This document shows, in pieces, positions 7,168 to 9,918 of a DNA stretch of 9,918 bases; the first letter of the stretch is position 1, and the number at the start of each line of letters is the position of its first letter. This DNA is from Alphaproteobacteria bacterium (GTDB lineage: Bacteria; Pseudomonadota; Alphaproteobacteria; Rhodobacterales; Rhodobacteraceae): the NCBI GenBank assembly GCA_003696705.1, contig RFGD01000077.1:1-9918 (forward strand), read 5' to 3'. A program made the translations under genes and the position numbers. The notes below the pieces were generated by a model. That model was not told the origin of the DNA. It saw only the letters and a program-made list of their open reading frames with translations, and ran no database searches.

Positions 7168-7686
7168 TCAGAGCGTGTTCGACATCCGACCGAAGATCAG
7201 GTCGGAACAGCCTTCGGCGTAGATGTCGCCCTTCTCGTCCACGCGAAGGGTGAACTGCGGAAGGTTCTGCGTCGCGTGGCCCCAGACCTGCTGGCCGCCC
7301 GCCTCGACGTCGAAACGCGAGAAGTGGCCGGGGCAGTTCAGGGTGCGGTCATCGGCGTTGTAGCTCATGAAGTAGCCCTTGTGCGGGCAGAGCGTCGAAA
7401 ACGCCACGATGTCGCCGTCGGGGCCGACACCGCCCTCGACCTGCTGGCCGAGCTTGATGAGCACGCCCGGGCTGTCGGCATCGGGGTATTCGATGTCCAC
7501 CGGCTCGTTCACGGCCAGATCGGCGACGTTGCCAAGCTTGGTCGAGGGGTAGTCGATCTGGGCCGGGGCCGGCGTGGCCGACGCCTGGGTTCCGGTGACC
7601 GTCGTCGCGGCAACCCCCGCTGCAGCAAAGGCGCTGCCGCGAAGGAATTGCCGACGGCCGACGTCAACCATCTTCTTGCATCGCAT
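7168..7686 (-). CDS. aioB: Arsenite oxidase small subunit, Rieske 2Fe-2S protein
   Basis: Rieske subunit that takes electrons from AioA and hands them to a cytochrome c or the membrane chain. The 172-residue product begins with a twin-arginine signal, GRRQFLRGSAF (residues 10-20), a hydrophobic stretch and a likely cut near TQASA (37). The cluster ligands are Cys100 and His102 in CPHKG, and Cys118 and His121 in CPGHFS. The two extra cysteines that form a disulfide in many Rieske proteins are absent (Tyr105 and Gly120), as reported for Rhizobium NT-26 AioB. The GGQQVWGHATQNLPQF block and the SNTL end are family-typical. The start at 7686 has GGGAGGA about 8 bases upstream; Met6 (7671) is an alternative that keeps the Tat motif. 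It is the first gene of aioBA, with the regulator gene 146 bp upstream on the same strand. Confidence 0.96.
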   Translation of the reverse strand: MRCKKMVDVGRRQFLRGSAFAAAGVAATTVTGTQASATPAPAQIDYPSTKLGNVADLAVNEPVDIEYPDADSPGVLIKLGQQVEGGVGPDGDIVAFSTLCPHKGYFMSYNADDRTLNCPGHFSRFDVEAGGQQVWGHATQNLPQFTLRVDEKGDIYAEGCSDLIFGRMSNTL

Positions 7687-7736
7687 GGATGTTTCCTCCC
7701 GTTTCAGTGAATGCCGAGAATCTATCAGACAGCCGC

Positions 7737-7750
7737 GCCGATGGGACGCC
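7737..7750 (-). promoter_or_regulatory. Weak sigma-54 -24/-12 candidate for aioBA
   Basis: The only GG-N10-GC arrangement that I found between the regulator stop and aioB: GG at 7750-7749, GC at 7738-7737, in context CGGCGTCCCATCGGCG. It matches GGC at -24 and GC at -12 but lacks the TTGC element, and such matches occur by chance in GC-rich DNA. A start near 7725 would leave a 39-base leader. Listed mainly because known aioBA operons use RpoN; I do not regard it as convincing. Confidence 0.15.
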
Positions 7751-7802
7751 GAGGCGACGGCAGCAATGGCGTGTAAGGCATTGAAGCGGAATGGAAAATC
7801 CG

Positions 7803-7824
7803 CATGTTCGGAATTCCGAACATG
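7803..7824. repeat. Perfect 22-bp palindrome upstream of aioBA (operator or terminator)
   Basis: Perfect dyad with half-site CATGTTCGGAA, lying 8 bases after the regulator stop codon and about 117-138 bases before the aioB start. Two readings are possible. As DNA, it is a dimer-binding site, suitably placed for the Fis-type HTH of the adjacent regulator. As RNA on the - strand, it forms a 9-bp stem with an AATT loop followed by CGGATTTT, a modest intrinsic terminator for the aioSR transcript. I favour an operator role because the dyad runs unbroken through the centre, but both could hold. Confidence 0.6.
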
Positions 7825-7832
7825 TCGACGCG

Positions 7833-9068
7833 TCAGTCGTCGTCTTCCGACAGGCCAAGGCGCTGCATCTTCTCCCACAGCGTCGTGCGCGAGATTCGCA
7901 GGATGCGGGCCGCCTGCCCGACGTGGCCTTCCGTGCGCGACAGCGCGGCAAGGATGTGCCGGCGTTCCGCCGCTTCGCGTGCTTCCGCCAGCGTCGCGAA
8001 CCTTTCGGATTCGGCGATCATCTCGGGGAAGATGTCGCCGGGCATGAGCCATTCGCCCGTCGCCGCATCGACCGCGCGGGTCATGCGGGCGCGAAGCTCG
8101 CGGCCGTTGCCCGGCCAGTCGTGGGCGCGCAGAGCGGCCGCCGCGTGGGCCGAGATCCCGCGAAGCGGCGTGGGGCGGCGGGCGTTGAGGGTCTGGAAGA
8201 ACTGCGTCGCCAGCCAGACGGCATCATCGGGGCGATCCTGCAGGGGCGGTATGACGATCTCGCGGGCAAGGAGGACCGACAGAAGATCGTCGCGGACGTC
8301 CGCGGGCGCCGCGCCGTCGTCGCCCTCGGGTCCGAGGGTCGCGATCAACGCGCAGGGGGCACCGCCGCGCACGGCGGTCACAAGAACGGCCTGGGCGGCT
8401 TCGGACAGGCTGTCGAGGCCCGGAATGTAGAGCGTGCCCTCGCCGGCGGCCTCGATGGCGCGGGCCAGGGCGGCGGCGTCGTCGCGCTCGCGCCCCTCGT
8501 CAAGGATGACGAAGGGTGCCGCCGAGCGGTCCGATTCCCGGTGCATCCGCCGGGCAAGCCCCGCCTTGCCGAGGCCGCGCGCGGCGCGGATCAGAACCGG
8601 CTCGTCGCCCTTGGCGAATTCGCGGGCCATCTCGTCGACGTGGCGGGCCGCGGGGGTGATCCCGGTCTCGGCCGGGAACTCGCCTTCGCCGTCGGTGCGG
8701 ATGATCTTCTGCAGCCGATCCAGGAAATCGGCAGTGTCGAACGGCTTGGTCAGATAATCCGCTGCGCCGGCGTGCAGAAGTCGCACGGCCTGGTCGATGT
8801 CGCCCTGTCCGGTGATGAAAAGGAATGGCGGCGGCGTCGTGGTGCGGCAGAGCTCGGCGAACAGTTCCTCGCCGCTGCCGTCGGGCAGGCGGATGTCGCA
8901 GACCGCCGCATCCACGGGGCGCCGGGGCGTCCGCACGGCCGGTATGCCGCGCGCCATCTGCTTGACCCAGGTGACGACGGCGCCCTCGAGTTCAAGCCGC
9001 TGGACAAGCGACGCGCCCATGATCTCGTCGTCCTCGATCAGGACGATATGGCGATCGCGAAGTGTCAT
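7833..9068 (-). CDS. aioR: AioR-type response regulator with degenerate AAA+ domain
   Basis: NtrC-architecture response regulator, 411 residues, probably controlling aioBA. The receiver (about 1-122) is intact: Asp13/Asp14, phospho-acceptor Asp58 in CDIRLPDGSG, Thr86, Lys108 in TKPF. The central domain is recognisable (VLIRAARGLGKAGLARRMH, APFVI, GTLYIPG, IPPLQDR, WPGNGREL) but eroded. Walker A GESGTGKE reads AARGLGKA (162-169). The whole stretch between PFVI and GTL that normally holds ESELFGHEKGAFTGA is missing. The Walker B pair DE is replaced by Pro216-Gly217. The C-terminal Fis-type HTH is normal (EGHVGQAARILRISRTTLWEKM). The start overlaps the kinase stop by 4 bp (ATGA). It probably binds DNA when phosphorylated but is unlikely to remodel sigma-54 holoenzyme. 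The AioR name rests on position; a DctD/NtrC-like relative is the alternative. Confidence 0.8.
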   Translation of the reverse strand: MTLRDRHIVLIEDDEIMGASLVQRLELEGAVVTWVKQMARGIPAVRTPRRPVDAAVCDIRLPDGSGEELFAELCRTTTPPPFLFITGQGDIDQAVRLLHAGAADYLTKPFDTADFLDRLQKIIRTDGEGEFPAETGITPAARHVDEMAREFAKGDEPVLIRAARGLGKAGLARRMHRESDRSAAPFVILDEGRERDDAAALARAIEAAGEGTLYIPGLDSLSEAAQAVLVTAVRGGAPCALIATLGPEGDDGAAPADVRDDLLSVLLAREIVIPPLQDRPDDAVWLATQFFQTLNARRPTPLRGISAHAAAALRAHDWPGNGRELRARMTRAVDAATGEWLMPGDIFPEMIAESERFATLAEAREAAERRHILAALSRTEGHVGQAARILRISRTTLWEKMQRLGLSEDDD

Positions 9069-9918
9069 CGGTTGTCCCGGTCCTTCGGTATCCGAACGGT
9101 AATGTGTGTGCGCCCCTGTTCGCGAGCGTATTCGAGCCGACCCGACAGCGCGCGGGTCAGGTCGCGCACGACCCGCAGCCCGACGCCGCCGCCGGGCCCT
9201 GCCGCCGTGTCGGAGGTCAGCCGTGCAAGCGCGGCCTTGTCAAGGCCCGGGCCCTCGTCCCAGACCGTCAGGACAAGCGCCTCGTCCTCGGTTCTTGCCC
9301 GGAGGCCGACGGTGCCCCCTGCGGGCGTCGCCGAGGCCGCATTGAGGAGGAGATTGAGGGAAATCTGCCGGATCGGGCCCGACGGGATGCCGAGGTCCCT
9401 GGCCCCCCCGAGATCGACATCCCAGTCGAGCGCCACGCGCCTGCGCGTCGCCTCGGGTTCGAAGAGGATCCTGAGATCGTTGAAATCGTTTGGCGTCAGG
9501 GGCGTCGCCTGGCGGTCGACGCGGTGTTCGGCCAGGATCGTCCGGCTGACCTCCTTGAGGTGCAGAAGACCGCGTTCCAGAAGCTCGGCCGCCGATTTCA
9601 CGACCTCGGGCCGGTCGGGGTAGCTTCGGATCGTGTCGGCGGCATTCAGAAGACCGCCGAGCGGGTTGTTGATCTCGTGCGCCAGGGAAGACGACAGCCG
9701 ACCCAGGCTGACATAGCGCTCGCGTTCGGCAAGGCGCCGCTCGGCCTCGGCGCGCGCTTCGATGGCCCCGGTCATGGTGTTGAACGTCTCGAGAAGGCGG
9801 CGAAGCTCGGTATCGCGCGGGGGAAGCTCGTCGGCGGGCACCGGCGTCGGCACGTCGCCGGTCGACAGCATGTGCTCGGTCAGCGCGGCGATCGGGCGCA
9901 GCATGCGCTGGATGACGA
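9065..9918 (-). CDS. aioS: AioS-type sensor histidine kinase, N-terminus outside window
   Basis: C-terminal 283 residues of a membrane sensor kinase; the frame is open to the window edge, so the internal ATG at 9904 is not the start. The visible order is a HAMP-like linker (RPIAALTEHM ... ELRRLLETFNTMT), a short coiled coil (EARAEAERRLAERE), the H-box SSLAHEINNPLGG with the phospho-accepting His at about visible residue 80 (codon 9679-9677), the N-box LNLLLNAA, the G1 box DEGPGLD and the G2 box GGGVGLRVV. Transmembrane and sensing parts are not visible. It is translationally coupled to the regulator by a 4-bp ATGA overlap, marking a cognate pair. In known arsenite oxidisers AioS works with the periplasmic arsenite-binding protein AioX, which would be expected further upstream. 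Kinase identity is secure; the arsenite role is from context. Confidence 0.82.
   Translation of the reverse strand, partial: VIQRMLRPIAALTEHMLSTGDVPTPVPADELPPRDTELRRLLETFNTMTGAIEARAEAERRLAERERYVSLGRLSSSLAHEINNPLGGLLNAADTIRSYPDRPEVVKSAAELLERGLLHLKEVSRTILAEHRVDRQATPLTPNDFNDLRILFEPEATRRRVALDWDVDLGGARDLGIPSGPIRQISLNLLLNAASATPAGGTVGLRARTEDEALVLTVWDEGPGLDKAALARLTSDTAAGPGGGVGLRVVRDLTRALSGRLEYAREQGRTHITVRIPKDRDNR

Noticed and set aside
4525..7710. Very long open frame (1061 codons) on the + strand across aioBA
   Set aside because: It is the antisense of aioA and aioB. Its length comes from GC-biased third positions in the real genes, and its composition (runs of V, D, H, L, A) resembles no protein family.
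7809..7818. GAATTC inside the palindrome as a cloning or adapter artefact
   Set aside because: The dyad extends well beyond the EcoRI site on both sides and the flanks are native-looking, so a restriction-site origin is not needed.
7687..8052. N-terminal extension of aioB by 122 codons
   Set aside because: The added region runs through the intergenic palindrome and the end of the regulator gene and would bury the Tat signal; the start at 7686 has a strong ribosome site.
7791..9623. 610-codon open frame on the + strand opposite the regulator and kinase
   Set aside because: Shadow of the two-component genes; no domain is recognisable, while the - strand shows receiver, HTH and kinase motifs.

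Overview
This window looks like chromosomal DNA from a GC-rich alphaproteobacterium, most likely Rhodobacterales/Rhodobacteraceae. The basis is the high GC content, the GC-biased third codon positions, the gene styles (ThiBPQ, AioBA, a Tat-exported Rieske subunit) and the dense packing. No marker gene is present, so this placement is inference. Nearly all of the DNA is explained by eight genes and the regulatory DNA between them. No RNA gene (apart from a riboswitch), insertion sequence, CRISPR array or prophage was seen.

Left part (1-4387). A chorismate synthase gene (aroC) runs leftward off the window edge. It is divergent from a thiamine-uptake operon, thiB-thiP-thiQ, on the + strand. The thi operon is preceded by a clear TPP riboswitch (about 987-1070). 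A CCTCCA segment after the aptamer can pair with the thiB Shine-Dalgarno, so control is probably at translation. The three thi genes overlap one another (25 bp and about 17 bp), as in a translationally coupled ABC transporter: periplasmic binding protein, fused double permease, ATPase.

Middle (4366-4695). A 65-residue heavy-metal-associated (CopZ-type) protein lies on the - strand and overlaps the 3' end of thiQ tail to tail. Upstream of it are a perfect 20-bp dyad resembling a CueR/HmrR (MerR family) copper operator with an overlapping TTGACC -35, and a strong hairpin terminator that separates it from the arsenite oxidase genes.

Right part (4696-9918). Reading leftward on the - strand are a sensor histidine kinase (partial, AioS-type), an NtrC-like response regulator (AioR-type), and then the Rieske subunit AioB and molybdopterin subunit AioA of periplasmic arsenite oxidase. 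AioA keeps the 3Fe-4S cysteines and all four residues of the arsenite pocket. The gene order suggests arsenite-responsive control: kinase, then regulator, then aioBA.

The most interesting signal is the regulator. Its receiver and Fis-type HTH domains look intact, but the central AAA+ domain has lost the GAFTGA segment and the Walker B acidic pair and has a degenerate Walker A. This fits the lack of a convincing sigma-54 promoter in front of aioB. A perfect 22-bp palindrome sits just upstream and is a candidate operator. Together these suggest an arsenite switch that does not work through classical RpoN activation.
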